Part shown: piece by piece, positions 42,331 to 50,598 of the stretch
Position numbering within the stretch: position 1 is the first letter of the stretch
Layout: each line of letters opens with the position of its first letter
DNA from: Chryseobacterium sp. ON_d1
GTDB lineage: Bacteria > Bacteroidota > Bacteroidia > Flavobacteriales > Weeksellaceae
Length of the DNA: 64,000 bases
NCBI RefSeq assembly: GCF_006829085.1
Contig: NZ_BJTC01000006.1
Span: forward strand, 124,001 to 188,000
Direction: 5' to 3'
The notes under the pieces: model-generated
What the model was told of the DNA's origin: nothing
Database searches by the model: none
Seen by the model: only the letters and a program-made list of their open reading frames with translations
Position numbers and translations under genes: made by a program

Positions 42331-42842
42331 AATTTTTAAATTTTACTTCAAATTTCGGGAAAAGTTTTAAAAAGCGGAACGCGTTTAACGATTTTAACAC
42401 GTTATTTTTTGCCTCGAAAACACTTCTTAAGTACACAACAAAAAACAATGGAAAATTTCAATAAAGCATCATTGAAATGATTGATAATGTAAAAATTATT
42501 TTTAAGGAAATAGTTAAATTTTATATTTTTTAATTCACTGGATGGTAAATAATTAAGCTATTTTCACAGCCGCTTATTTAACAAAAATTTTAAGTTTATT
42601 TAAGTTCACTATAATAAATACAGCCATCATAACCTTTTACGCAACTATACTTTATCAACAAAAAGTGAAAAACAATTATATAAACAACATTAAAAATCAC
42701 TTTTAATTGATAAATATGTAATTTTATAGATAAATTTCTATACAATACATATAAAATAATAGTTTTTTCTATGTAACTTTCAATTAAATTAATACATAAT
42801 TCCACAGGTATTTAATTAAATTATTTCGTAAACATACTAAAG
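42331..42842. other. 512-bp spacer between divergent mqo and the secreted paralogue cluster
   Basis: Very A/T-rich, with no open frame of coding character. Near the mqo side lies a small palindrome (AACGCGTT, about 42377-42384) and a related AACACGTT a few bases further. No perfect TAnnTTTG box with TTG was found for the plus-strand cluster; TTATTTCG at about 42820 is the nearest resemblance. Upstream regulation of both units is expected here but not resolved. Confidence 0.4.
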
Positions 42843-43949
42843 ATGAAAATTATTAATTTCGTGAGCACACTGTTCGCAACAGTGGCATTTGCCCAAAGCG
42901 GAAGTGTAGGAATCAACACGTCCACCCCGGACCCGAGTGCTATTCTGCACATTGAGAACTTCAATGGAATCCCGGCCACAGCCACAGCTGCCATTTCAGG
43001 GGGAGCAGTTACCGGTATTACCATCACCAACGGAGGCAGTGGATATACCTCACCTCCAACAATCAATTTTTATGGCGGAGGACCTGTTGTAAACGGCGGT
43101 TCAAAAGCACGTGCTACAGCGGTTATTTCCAACGGTCAGGTTACAGGTATCACCGTCAATAACGGAGGCAGTGGCTATACAACATCTCCTTCGGTAACAG
43201 TTTCAGGAGGGAATAAAGGCTTGTTATTCCCTAATCTGAATATTTCCAATCTGAACAGCACCACCACCCCTGTTGCCTCTCCTGCCAATGGACTGATTGG
43301 ATTTAATGGCGGAACTAACAGCAATAACAAAGCCCTGCATTTTTTCAATGGCACCACAAGCACTTGGCAAAGCACAATTGATACCCAAAATACACCAAAA
43401 GTTGCCTATCTTGATTTTACAGGATCTTTGTCTGCTCTGGACAATGCTGTAGCGGGCGCCAGCAATGTTCTGATTGTAAATCCTCCGGCGATTTCCGGGG
43501 TGTCAAACATCAGTGGTTTTAAAGTGGTTCCAAACACGGTTTCAGGAGGCTATTCACTGATCCTTCCACAGGGAAATTATCTTGTAGAAGTCAATCTGAA
43601 TCTAAATTCACCTCAGGAAAACCCTGCCGGACAGGGTGGAACAGCCCCATTTTCAGGAAGTTCTTATTACCTGATGGGATATTTTATAGACTTCATCAGT
43701 GATACCTATAATAATACCACTAATACATTTACCGGAGGAAGTGCAACAAGGAAAGAAGTCCCTATTGTTTCTAAGATTAATACCAACCATCTTGCCACAT
43801 GGTCCTATTATTATACTGTTCCTCCCAATGTCAATGCCAATATTATCGGAGGTCTAAGACTCAATCTTGGAAGAATGCAGAACAGCACATTCTACGATCT
43901 GGTGAATATCATTGCCAATGGATCTTATATTAAAATCTCTCAGCTTTAA
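42843..43949 (+). CDS. Secreted protein of a tandem paralogue trio, with inserted GSGYT repeats
   Basis: A 368-residue exported protein (signal MKIINFVSTLFATVAFAQ). The mature start GSVGINTSTPDPSAILHI is the module shared with the next two genes. It is then interrupted by two repeats of about 40 residues: TAAISGGAVTGITITNGGSG and RATAVISNGQVTGITVNNGG, each ending in GSGYT plus a P-rich strand. After GGNKGLLFPNLNI the shared block SNLNSTTTPVASPANGLIGF resumes. The C-terminal 200 residues are a beta-rich domain like the jelly-roll or C1q-like tails of such proteins. Function is unknown; surface or extracellular binding is possible. No T9SS sorting signal was recognised at the end. Confidence 0.75.
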   Translation: MKIINFVSTLFATVAFAQSGSVGINTSTPDPSAILHIENFNGIPATATAAISGGAVTGITITNGGSGYTSPPTINFYGGGPVVNGGSKARATAVISNGQVTGITVNNGGSGYTTSPSVTVSGGNKGLLFPNLNISNLNSTTTPVASPANGLIGFNGGTNSNNKALHFFNGTTSTWQSTIDTQNTPKVAYLDFTGSLSALDNAVAGASNVLIVNPPAISGVSNISGFKVVPNTVSGGYSLILPQGNYLVEVNLNLNSPQENPAGQGGTAPFSGSSYYLMGYFIDFISDTYNNTTNTFTGGSATRKEVPIVSKINTNHLATWSYYYTVPPNVNANIIGGLRLNLGRMQNSTFYDLVNIIANGSYIKISQL

Positions 43950-43962
43950 AAAAAATTCACAC

Positions 43963-44784
43963 ATGAAAAAAAGTTATATTCTGCTATTATTGATTATAGT
44001 ACAGATCACATATGCACAAGTTGCGATTGGAAAATCCACAGTGAACAGTTCGGCTGTTCTGGATGTGGCCTCTACAACCAATAAGGGAGTACTTCTTCCA
44101 AGAGTAGATATTGTAGATATTCTTAGTAATACCTCACCGGTAAATAATCCGGCAGAAGGACTGGTTGTATATAATAAAGGTAATTCTATAAGTCCTGGTC
44201 TTTACATCTGGAAAAACAGCAGGTGGACCCAGTTGTCTGATACTTATAATCTGGTAAGTTACATGATGCTTCAGCGTACCTCTGATTATGCTGTATTAGG
44301 AGGTTTCAATAATGGTATATACAAGAATTTCAATGACGCTGCTTTTACTGTGGTGTCTAATGATATCGGAGCTCTATACAATACTTCTACAGGAGTCATT
44401 ACTCTGCCAGGGAACAGCGGCTACCTCGTAAATGTCTGTCTGAATATCAGAACGGCTCTTGAAAGTGCAACAGCAGGAATCGGAGGGACTTCCGTTCATT
44501 TACACCAGTATCTTGTCAAACTTATAGACCCTGTAAGCGGAACACAGTATGGCAAAACAATCAGTATCAATAGCCAATCGATTGCCAGCAATAAAACCCA
44601 TACCCTGAATATGAGTTTTTCTTTTGTGACGACTTCGGTATCCCCTATCCTTTTAGTTCCCGCCATTGCACATGATGCAGGAGGTACTTATCAGAATGGA
44701 GCCGGCGGAACAACTCCCAATAACGGTGAGATTATCATTACCAATGCCAAAGTTGACATTCAGAGATCAGCCCTTAATCAATAA
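43963..44784 (+). CDS. Secreted protein, second of the paralogue trio
   Basis: 273 residues from the ATG at 43963 (MKKSYILLLLIIVQITYAQ signal); the frame is open further upstream, but that part overlaps the preceding gene's end and has no signal-like start. The mature N-terminus VAIGKSTVNSSAVLDVASTT, then NKGVLLPRVDIVDILSNT, TSPVNNPAEGLVVYNKG and YIWKNSRWTQL is the common module of these proteins in Bacteroidota. The rest is a beta-sandwich-like domain with LPGNSGYLVNVCLNIRTALE. Spacing of 13 bp to the first gene and 11 bp to the third shows one operon. No function is known. Confidence 0.75.
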   Translation: MKKSYILLLLIIVQITYAQVAIGKSTVNSSAVLDVASTTNKGVLLPRVDIVDILSNTSPVNNPAEGLVVYNKGNSISPGLYIWKNSRWTQLSDTYNLVSYMMLQRTSDYAVLGGFNNGIYKNFNDAAFTVVSNDIGALYNTSTGVITLPGNSGYLVNVCLNIRTALESATAGIGGTSVHLHQYLVKLIDPVSGTQYGKTISINSQSIASNKTHTLNMSFSFVTTSVSPILLVPAIAHDAGGTYQNGAGGTTPNNGEIIITNAKVDIQRSALNQ

Positions 44785-44795
44785 TCAATTGCACA

Positions 44796-45566
44796 ATGAA
44801 AACATCAATTTATATCAGTTGTATGGTACTTTTCAGTATTCTCACGAATGCTCAGGTTGGTATCAACACAAACACCCCGAATGCCAGCAGTGTACTGGAC
44901 ATCAACTCATCCAACAAAGGAGTTCTTTTTCCGCAATATGACCTTCTGGTCCTGAATAGCACTTCAACTCCTGTAGCAAACCCAGCAGATGGGCTCATTA
45001 TTTACAACAGCGGAGGGGCTTCTGCTTTTCCGAAAGGATATTATATATGGATCAGAAACCAATGGCAACGTATTATTGTTTCCGGTTCTGAACCGCAGGC
45101 AATGTCTCTTCTCATTAGCCCGGGGATCCTGATCCCTACCGGAAGCACCAATAATACCTTAGGAAACTTTGCCGTAACTTCCAATAAAATTACAGGAGCT
45201 TCCCTGGGCACTGACAATTCTACCATAACATTACCGGCAGGAACTTATATTGTACGGTATTCTGTAGACTCCAGCAACGCCAATAACAATAACGGAACAG
45301 CCAATACCCAATATCTTGGTCAAAATTTTACCTGTACACGCTCTTATCTGATAAATTCTGCTACCAGCACAGCTATTACGGAAACCAACAGAATGTGCCA
45401 GCTGTCAAGTTCTTTTACATTCTTTCAGGGAAGTTATTTTTTAACATTGACTTCTCCAACTACCATTCGACAGAAATTTGAATTTGATACAGGAAACGGC
45501 TTTACAGCCAGCAATTTGAACGTAAGATCATCACTAACACTTGTCATTACCAAGATGAGCCAATAA
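44796..45566 (+). CDS. Secreted protein, third of the paralogue trio
   Basis: 256 residues with a signal (MKTSIYISCMVLFSILTNAQ) and the shared module VGINTNTPNASSVLDINSSN, NKGVLFPQYDLLVLNSTSTP, NPADGLIIYNSG and YYIWIRNQWQRI. The C-terminal half (TLPAGTYIVRYSVDSSNANN, then TFFQGSYFLTL) resembles that of the two upstream paralogues, suggesting triplication of one ancestral gene followed by divergence. Two Cys (TCTRSYL and NRMCQL) may pair. It is the last gene before the convergent terminators. Function is unknown. Confidence 0.75.
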   Translation: MKTSIYISCMVLFSILTNAQVGINTNTPNASSVLDINSSNKGVLFPQYDLLVLNSTSTPVANPADGLIIYNSGGASAFPKGYYIWIRNQWQRIIVSGSEPQAMSLLISPGILIPTGSTNNTLGNFAVTSNKITGASLGTDNSTITLPAGTYIVRYSVDSSNANNNNGTANTQYLGQNFTCTRSYLINSATSTAITETNRMCQLSSSFTFFQGSYFLTLTSPTTIRQKFEFDTGNGFTASNLNVRSSLTLVITKMSQ

Positions 45567-45594
45567 AAAAACTTAAGCATAAGAATGCTTAAGT
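45563..45594 (-). terminator. Minus-strand terminator after gpsA
   Basis: Minus strand ACTTAAGCAT / ATGCTTAAGT stem (loop of 4), followed by TTTTTTTATTGG, which overlaps the end of the plus-strand gene. Confidence 0.75.
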
Positions 45595-45608
45595 TCAATT
45601 ATTTACAG

Positions 45609-45640
45609 TTAACGGGACTTTAATTCTAAGGTCCTGTTTT
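45609..45640 (+). terminator. Terminator of the secreted-protein trio
   Basis: Stem GGACTTTA / TAAGGTCC (one G-U pair), loop ATTC, then TGTTTTTTTT. Confidence 0.8.
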
Positions 45641-45642
45641 TT

Positions 45643-46683
45643 TTAATTCAGTTTTGCTGTCAGCTTTTTAAATTGTTTTTCAGCATTTTTACCTTCATAA
45701 AGGATAGCATAGACTGTATCGATAATCGGCAGCTTAAGATTTTTCTGTTTTGCTGTCTTATAAATAGAATCGGCAGCATAGTATCCCTCTGCCACCATAT
45801 TCATAGACTGAATGGCTGATTTCACAGTATATCCTTTACCGATAAGATTTCCCAGGTTTCTGTTTCTTGAGAAAAGCGAATAGGCTGTTACCAGGAGATC
45901 ACCAAGGTAAGCGCTTTCATTCACATCTCTGGGTGCTTCGTAGATGGCTTCCAGGAAGGTTTCCATTTCACGGATCGCATTGGAAACAAAAACAGCTGTA
46001 AAGTTATCCCCATAGCCTAAACCACTTGCTATACCCGCTCCGATCGCAAAAATATTCTTAAGAATAGCACTGTATTCGTTTCCTAAAATATCTTTGCTTG
46101 TATGTACTTTAATAAAGTCTGAACTGAAAATTCCTTCAAGCTTTTCGGCAGTTTCATCTTCCACTGCTGCAATGGTAAGATAAGAAAGTCTTTCCATAGC
46201 AACCTCTTCCGCATGACAGGGACCTGCAATCACTGCCTGATTCCTGAAACCGATTTTAAATTCATCACGAAGATAATGGGCCACCACATCGTTGACTTTA
46301 GGGATAATACCTTTAATTGCGGAGATAAAAATCTTATCTGAATAATCACAGGTCATCTTCTCCAGCGTATCAGAAAGATAGATAGATGGCGTTGCCAGAA
46401 CAATAACATCACAGGCAGAAACCAGTTCATTAATGTCCGTTGTCAGTTTTAAACTTTTAAGATTGAAATGTGCGGCGGTAAGATAAGTCGGATTATGCCC
46501 CCGAAGCTCAATAGCTCCTTTTACAAATTCATTTCTGACACACCAGTGTACTACTTTACAGTTTTCAACAAGCATTTTTACGATAGCGGTTGCAAAACTT
46601 CCGCTTCCTACAACTCCTACAGAAATATCCTTTTTATTCTTTTTTGGATTCGAAGATTCTGAAATAATTTTCTTTTTAGCCAT
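45643..46683 (-). CDS. gpsA: Glycerol-3-phosphate dehydrogenase [NAD(P)+]
   Basis: GpsA reduces dihydroxyacetone phosphate to sn-glycerol-3-phosphate for phospholipid synthesis. After a Lys/Ser-rich lead, the Rossmann motif VGVVGSGSFATAIVKML is followed by VVHWCVRN, VLATPSIYL, SAIKGI, GPCHAEEVA and NEYSAILKNIFAIGAGIASG with the catalytic Lys. The frame is open to 46755, but a TATCTTTG promoter box at 46708-46701 lies between, so the ATG at 46683 (MAKKKIISES) is used, giving 346 residues. The short basic extension before the Rossmann fold is common in Chryseobacterium. Convergent with the secreted trio. Confidence 0.94.
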   Translation of the reverse strand: MAKKKIISESSNPKKNKKDISVGVVGSGSFATAIVKMLVENCKVVHWCVRNEFVKGAIELRGHNPTYLTAAHFNLKSLKLTTDINELVSACDVIVLATPSIYLSDTLEKMTCDYSDKIFISAIKGIIPKVNDVVAHYLRDEFKIGFRNQAVIAGPCHAEEVAMERLSYLTIAAVEDETAEKLEGIFSSDFIKVHTSKDILGNEYSAILKNIFAIGAGIASGLGYGDNFTAVFVSNAIREMETFLEAIYEAPRDVNESAYLGDLLVTAYSLFSRNRNLGNLIGKGYTVKSAIQSMNMVAEGYYAADSIYKTAKQKNLKLPIIDTVYAILYEGKNAEKQFKKLTAKLN

Positions 46684-46700
46684 AATTGGAATGTGAACTG

Positions 46701-46708
46701 CAAAGATA
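46701..46708 (-). promoter_or_regulatory. gpsA promoter -7 box (TATCTTTG)
   Basis: Minus strand TATCTTTG, 17 nt before the ATG at 46683. It rules out the longer reading frame. Confidence 0.65.
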
Positions 46709-46861
46709 TTAAAACAAAGACGTAAAGGAGGCTTTGAAACTATGATAAAAGCCATTTTCTGAAAAAATTAACATACCTGCGCAATTAAATAGCTATTTAA
46801 ACGTTAAATACAGAAAAAAGTGAATTTTAATTAAAAATAATCCACAAAGACTATTTTTAAT

Positions 46862-46869
46862 TAAATTTG
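46862..46869 (+). promoter_or_regulatory. Promoter -7 box (TAAATTTG) for the M23 peptidase gene
   Basis: TAAATTTG includes the TTG at which the frame opens, so the true start is the ATG at 46909, leaving a leader of about 33 nt. Confidence 0.6.
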
Positions 46870-46908
46870 CAGCTTCAAAACCGTTTTAAATTTACTAAGA
46901 GAAGAAAT

Positions 46909-47937
46909 ATGAAAAAATTTCTAAACAGCAAGAAGAACGTAAACATTCTCCTGGGGGGACTTTTACTAGTAGTTTTTGCACAGGGTGTATTCATTGCGAA
47001 GCTCTTTTCTGAAAGAGATGACAAAACCTACGAAGTCAACCTTGTAAAAATAAACACTGAAAAAGACAGTGTAGATTATTTAAAAATGAAAACTGATCTT
47101 ACTCTGGTGGATCAGACCGTTGCCCAGCTCAACTCCTTCCTGAAATCTAAAGACGTTCCGAGTGAAAAGCTGATAATGCTTAGCCAGGACAGTATTTCGA
47201 ATTCCATTTATCTTTCCAAACAAGCCAACCGGTACAGCCAGTATCTGATGGATCTTCAGAAAAAGCTGATGCAGGTACCGTTAGGCATGCCTACAGACGG
47301 ATATATTTCCTCTAATTTTGGAGTGAGAAAAAATCCTATTCCATTCAAAACTGTTTTCGCATCGGTTAAAACAAATATACCAACAGAAGCAAAATCCACC
47401 GTTGCTGCAGCACCAAAGCCTGAAGCAAAAGCAGAACCTGTTGAAAAAACCATTGAACTTACGGACAGCTATGGAAATAAGAGAGAAGTGAAGGTGATGG
47501 TTACCCCAAAAGCTGCCCCTGTAGCAACCTCCTCTGCTCCTGCAACAACAAAAACGGCAGCCGGAACGGCTACAGTCAAAACGGGTGTTGCTGAAAAAAA
47601 TAATCCACCTGCTGAAGCTGATCAGATGCAGTTTCATAAAGGACTGGACATTGCTGTTGCCTATGGATCTGATGTTAGAGCTGCCGCTGCCGGAACCGTT
47701 ATTTTCTCAGGACAGAAAGGCGGCTATGGAAACTGTGTGATTGTTTCTCACGGAAACGGGCTGGCGACGTTATATGGGCATTTATCCGAACTTATATCTA
47801 AAGTGAACGATAAAGTAAAGGTAGGTCAGGTGATTGCCAAATCCGGAAATTCCGGACGTTCTACAGGACCTCATCTTCATTATGAAGTACACAAAAACAA
47901 TACTCCGGTAAACCCGAAATTGTTTATGAATCTATAA
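46909..47937 (+). CDS. M23 (LytM-type) metallopeptidase with internal linker insertion
   Basis: 342 residues from the ATG at 46909. A transmembrane anchor spans about 12-31, a coiled-coil-like region about 40-122, and the LytM domain follows. Its first strand GYISSNFGVRKNPIPF (131-146) is normally followed at once by HKGLD. Here about 95 residues rich in Ala, Lys, Pro and Thr (147-240) intervene, then MQFHKGLDIA carries His243 and Asp247. Further on are GHLSEL with His291 and PHLHYE with His322 and His324. All zinc and catalytic residues are present, so peptidoglycan endopeptidase or activator function is likely. The linker is unusual and may serve as a regulatory or wall-spanning arm. Confidence 0.88.
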   Translation: MKKFLNSKKNVNILLGGLLLVVFAQGVFIAKLFSERDDKTYEVNLVKINTEKDSVDYLKMKTDLTLVDQTVAQLNSFLKSKDVPSEKLIMLSQDSISNSIYLSKQANRYSQYLMDLQKKLMQVPLGMPTDGYISSNFGVRKNPIPFKTVFASVKTNIPTEAKSTVAAAPKPEAKAEPVEKTIELTDSYGNKREVKVMVTPKAAPVATSSAPATTKTAAGTATVKTGVAEKNNPPAEADQMQFHKGLDIAVAYGSDVRAAAAGTVIFSGQKGGYGNCVIVSHGNGLATLYGHLSELISKVNDKVKVGQVIAKSGNSGRSTGPHLHYEVHKNNTPVNPKLFMNL

Positions 47938-47941
47938 AAAG

Positions 47942-47970
47942 AAAACTGTCTCATGAGAGGCAGTTTTTTA
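47942..47970 (+). terminator. Terminator after the M23 peptidase gene
   Basis: Stem AAACTGTCTC with GAGGCAGTTT (one G-U pair) and a TTTTTTA tail. Confidence 0.85.
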
Positions 47971-48009
47971 GCTTCAAGAGGTGGAAAATTCATGTAATGG
48001 ATTCTTTTT

Positions 48010-48200
48010 AAACACCAAGAACACTAATAATTTCACCAATATCACGAAAATAATTCTCATAATTATACATCTGCAGAATCTGTAATATCTGCGAGAGATT
48101 ATTTTAATGCAAAGTTCTTAATTATTCTTCTTTTGATTCTAATGGAATCAGCAAGCTGATTTAACGAAGCTTTGAGGATATTTTGACTGTTAATTCTTAT
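48010..48200. other. Gene-free spacer with a sequence like the repeat at 54716
   Basis: No gene. The left part (AAACACCAAGAACACTAAT, 48010-48028) resembles the end of the inverted-repeat element at 54716 (AAACACAAAGACGCTAAT). The remainder has degenerate CTGCAGAATCTGTAATATCTGCGAG sections with small inverted repeats. It may be a decayed copy of the same repeat family. Confidence 0.35.
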
Positions 48201-48205
48201 GATAT

Positions 48206-48239
48206 AAAAAAACAGCTGCATTGGCAGCTGTTTTTTTAT
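48206..48239 (-). terminator. Terminator overlapping the end of the MBL-fold gene
   Basis: Minus strand AACAGCTGC / GCAGCTGTT stem with a 4-nt loop, then TTTTTATATC; it begins at the stop codon. Confidence 0.9.
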
Positions 48240-49408
48240 TTTAAGATTTTAAGCGTTCCTGTTGGATGGGTGAATGTACCATCCGGAGCGGCAATATTTG
48301 AATAGATAATATTTTTATTATAATCCTGAATATGGGTTACATTGAAGCCAAGATGAGGCTCATGCCAGTATACCATAAAAACATTTTTTGCCACTTCTAC
48401 TGCAGTATATTCTACAGTATCTGTACTGTTTTTTGAGTTTCCTGCTGTTCCGGTAAATGTCATTGTTTTATTATCTTTAAAATCAAGAACAAATTTTACC
48501 GCTCCAAAATCCACCTCAACTTTGCGGCCAATTGCCGGATATGGTGATTTTAAATCCCAATCCATTTCCTTAAGGAAAACCTTCACTCCCATCTCCAGTT
48601 CTTCTTTTCCCGGCAGATCAGGATATTTCTTAACCATAAAATCTACAATGGAGGATAAAGTTTTATTCTCTGTCACTGCCTTTCTATAATTTTCCAAATA
48701 GCTTTTCACAAAATCAAGAGACTGCGGAGTTGTTGATAGCTTTGCAAAATGGGAAGGAATCACCTGCGCCGGATTCAATGCCTTCATGGCGTCAATCTGC
48801 CCTATCCACTGATCAATTGCTTTCACATTCTGAGTGTCAGCCATCCAGAGATGTGAGTCTACAGAAACTGAAATACCACCTGCAATGGTTTTAATGGAAG
48901 GAATCCAAAGAAAACTATGTGCCGGATCTTCCTGATTCTGTCTGATCTCAATTTTATTTCCTTCAAGATCAGGAATTGAAGCAGCTGCCTCAGGAACTAT
49001 AATTTCTGACGGAGCATCTGCCTTCAGCTGCGGTTTCCATACTCCCATTTTATCATCTTTTGAGGCTGATATCAGGTAAGCAGTCTGTGCGGTTGAAATA
49101 ATTTTAACATTGGGGAAAGCCTTCTTTATAACATCCAATCCAAAATAAAAATCCGGATCACTATGAGAAATGAAAACCGTTTTCAGGTTCTTTCCTATTG
49201 CTTTTATTTCTTTAACCAGCTGTTCTGCATATTGCTTCTGGAACTGAGCATCTATCAAAATGGCATCTTTATCCCCATAAATAATGGTGGAAGTAATTGG
49301 GAAAATAGCTTTGCTCCCTGGATTATATACTTTTACTTTCAGATTTCCGGCCAATATACTGATAAAGCCCAGCAGTGCCAACACCGACCATAATTTCTTT
49401 TGTATCAT
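48236..49408 (-). CDS. MBL-fold protein with MoaF-like C-terminal domain
   Basis: A 390-residue exported protein (N-terminal hydrophobic signal MIQKKLWSVLALLGFISILA). Residues 25-220 form a metallo-beta-lactamase fold: TSTIIYGDKDAILIDAQF and VFISHSDPDFYFGLD. The canonical H-x-H-x-D-H is changed: His82, Asp84, Asp86 are kept in the style of the HxDxDH subgroup, but the last His is Phe87. The later ligand His is in VIPSHFA. From about residue 290, a beta-barrel with TMTFTGTAGN, VEYTAVEVAKNVFMVYWHEP and THIQDY resembles the MoaF-like lipocalin domain. It ends the Rrf2 unit, 21 bp after the oxidoreductase gene. The reaction is unknown. Confidence 0.8.
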   Translation of the reverse strand: MIQKKLWSVLALLGFISILAGNLKVKVYNPGSKAIFPITSTIIYGDKDAILIDAQFQKQYAEQLVKEIKAIGKNLKTVFISHSDPDFYFGLDVIKKAFPNVKIISTAQTAYLISASKDDKMGVWKPQLKADAPSEIIVPEAAASIPDLEGNKIEIRQNQEDPAHSFLWIPSIKTIAGGISVSVDSHLWMADTQNVKAIDQWIGQIDAMKALNPAQVIPSHFAKLSTTPQSLDFVKSYLENYRKAVTENKTLSSIVDFMVKKYPDLPGKEELEMGVKVFLKEMDWDLKSPYPAIGRKVEVDFGAVKFVLDFKDNKTMTFTGTAGNSKNSTDTVEYTAVEVAKNVFMVYWHEPHLGFNVTHIQDYNKNIIYSNIAAPDGTFTHPTGTLKILK

Positions 49409-49429
49409 TTCTGTTCTTTTATGTTTATG

Positions 49430-50083
49430 TTAGTAAGCTGCGGTAAAACGTTCACGGATGTGATTGTTCTGCTCCAGTTCATCTACTAGAACTACCGCTA
49501 CATCTTCTACAGACAGTCGGCTTCTTCCGTTTTCATCAAATACCGGAGTTTCCAGTGAAGTTCTGTATTTTCCCGTTCTTTCTCCTACATTCGCCTGATT
49601 CATTTCTATAGCAGGGCTGAAGAATGTCCAATCCAAAGAGTTATTTTCTTTGATTTTGTTTAAGTAATCTCTTGCTGCTGTTGCACCGGGCTTGTAAGCT
49701 TCAGGGAAGTCCGGAGTATCTACAATCTGTACATGATCCGGTGTGTAAAGGCTTCCTGCTCCTCCTACTACAATCAGTCTTTTCACCCCTGACTTTTCTA
49801 CTGCTTTTTCAATGTTTTCAGAACCGTTTAAGAAATCATTGTAAAGATTAGGGTTTGTCCATCCGGCATTGAATGTACTGATGACCGCATCACTTCCTTT
49901 TAATGCTTCCGCTAGCTCATCTACATTATTTACATCAACACTTTTAGCGGTTACATTTTCCTGTGCTTTCACCTTCGATGCATCTCTTACCAGTGCCTCC
50001 ACTGCATATCCTCTGTCTGCTAACTCTGTTACTACGTGTGTTCCTACAAAACCGGTTGCACCGATTACTGCTACTTTTTTCAT
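49430..50083 (-). CDS. NmrA-like NAD(P)-binding oxidoreductase
   Basis: A 217-residue atypical SDR with the N-terminal motif VAVIGATGFVGTHVVTELAD (GxxGxxG), ALVRD after the second strand (favours NADP), and AVISTFNAGW. It then shows LIVVGGAGSL in the position of the catalytic Ser and DWTFFSPAIEM. YwnB/YhfK-type proteins have this size. They bind NAD(P) and are often linked to redox or electrophile stress. The gene follows the Rrf2 regulator, and a 19-bp palindrome matching that before the regulator lies 24 bp upstream of its ATG. The MBL-fold gene follows directly. Confidence 0.88.
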   Translation of the reverse strand: MKKVAVIGATGFVGTHVVTELADRGYAVEALVRDASKVKAQENVTAKSVDVNNVDELAEALKGSDAVISTFNAGWTNPNLYNDFLNGSENIEKAVEKSGVKRLIVVGGAGSLYTPDHVQIVDTPDFPEAYKPGATAARDYLNKIKENNSLDWTFFSPAIEMNQANVGERTGKYRTSLETPVFDENGRSRLSVEDVAVVLVDELEQNNHIRERFTAAY

Positions 50084-50106
50084 AATGTTTTATTTTTAAA
50101 TTAAAT

Positions 50107-50125
50107 TGTAATAATTTTTGTTACA
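50107..50125. promoter_or_regulatory. Operator copy 1, probable Rrf2 site before the oxidoreductase gene
   Basis: TGTAATAATTTTTGTTACA, an imperfect 19-bp palindrome with TGTAA/TTACA ends and TTAAAT-type flanks. The reverse strand matches copy 2 at 50589-50607 in 18 of 19 positions. Confidence 0.7.
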
Positions 50126-50143
50126 TTTAAGGTTAAAAAATTT

Positions 50144-50554
50144 TTATTCAAACTGGTCAGTGAATTCCTGTAATGACTTGTCTCCTAAAAAATTGATAAC
50201 CAATTGATCTGTTTCCTGAAATAATGTATTTAAATGATTATTGATCTCCTTTCCTACACTGCACGCCGGATTGGGATTCTGATTTTTCTTTCCTAATACT
50301 TCTGTATTTTTTACTGCCTTATAGATCTCAGAAATTGTGACCGTATCAGCATTTTTTGCAAGCTGACTTCCTCCTTCTTTTCCCTGTCTGCTGATAATCA
50401 GACCTGCTTCTCTCAATACGCTGATCTCCTTTCGGATAATCACCGGATTCACATTGATACTACCGGCTATCCAGTCAGAAGTGAGCCACTCCTGAGGACT
50501 CTTTGCCAGTAATGTCATTATATGTACTGCCGTAGCAAATCTTGTATTGTTCAT
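50144..50554 (-). CDS. Rrf2-family transcription regulator
   Basis: 136 residues from the ATG at 50554 (MNNTRFATAVHIMTLLAKSP); the frame is open 14 codons further, but the promoter -7 box (50575-50568) lies there. The winged helix has WLTSDWIAGSINVNPVIIRK and ISVLREAGLIISRQGKEGGS. In the region where Fe-S types (IscR, NsrR) have three Cys, only one is present (NPACSVGKE). It is therefore more like the YwnA/CymR type and probably does not carry a cluster; a single Cys could still sense electrophiles. The gene pair with an NmrA-like protein is like B. subtilis ywnA-ywnB. It likely regulates itself and the following genes through the two palindromes. Confidence 0.9.
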   Translation of the reverse strand: MNNTRFATAVHIMTLLAKSPQEWLTSDWIAGSINVNPVIIRKEISVLREAGLIISRQGKEGGSQLAKNADTVTISEIYKAVKNTEVLGKKNQNPNPACSVGKEINNHLNTLFQETDQLVINFLGDKSLQEFTDQFE

Positions 50555-50567
50555 TGTAATTACATGG

Positions 50568-50598
50568 CAAAGATAAGCATTTTTTAAATGTAACAAAA
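50568..50598 (-). promoter_or_regulatory. Promoter of the Rrf2 unit
   Basis: Minus strand TTTTG (50598-50594), an 18-nt spacer and TATCTTTG (50575-50568). The -33 element lies inside operator copy 2. Confidence 0.82.

Noticed and set aside
42596..42805. Minus-strand ORF of 69 codons in the mqo spacer
   Set aside because: Composition follows the A/T-rich spacer (many Ile, Tyr, Lys), with no family pattern and no promoter.
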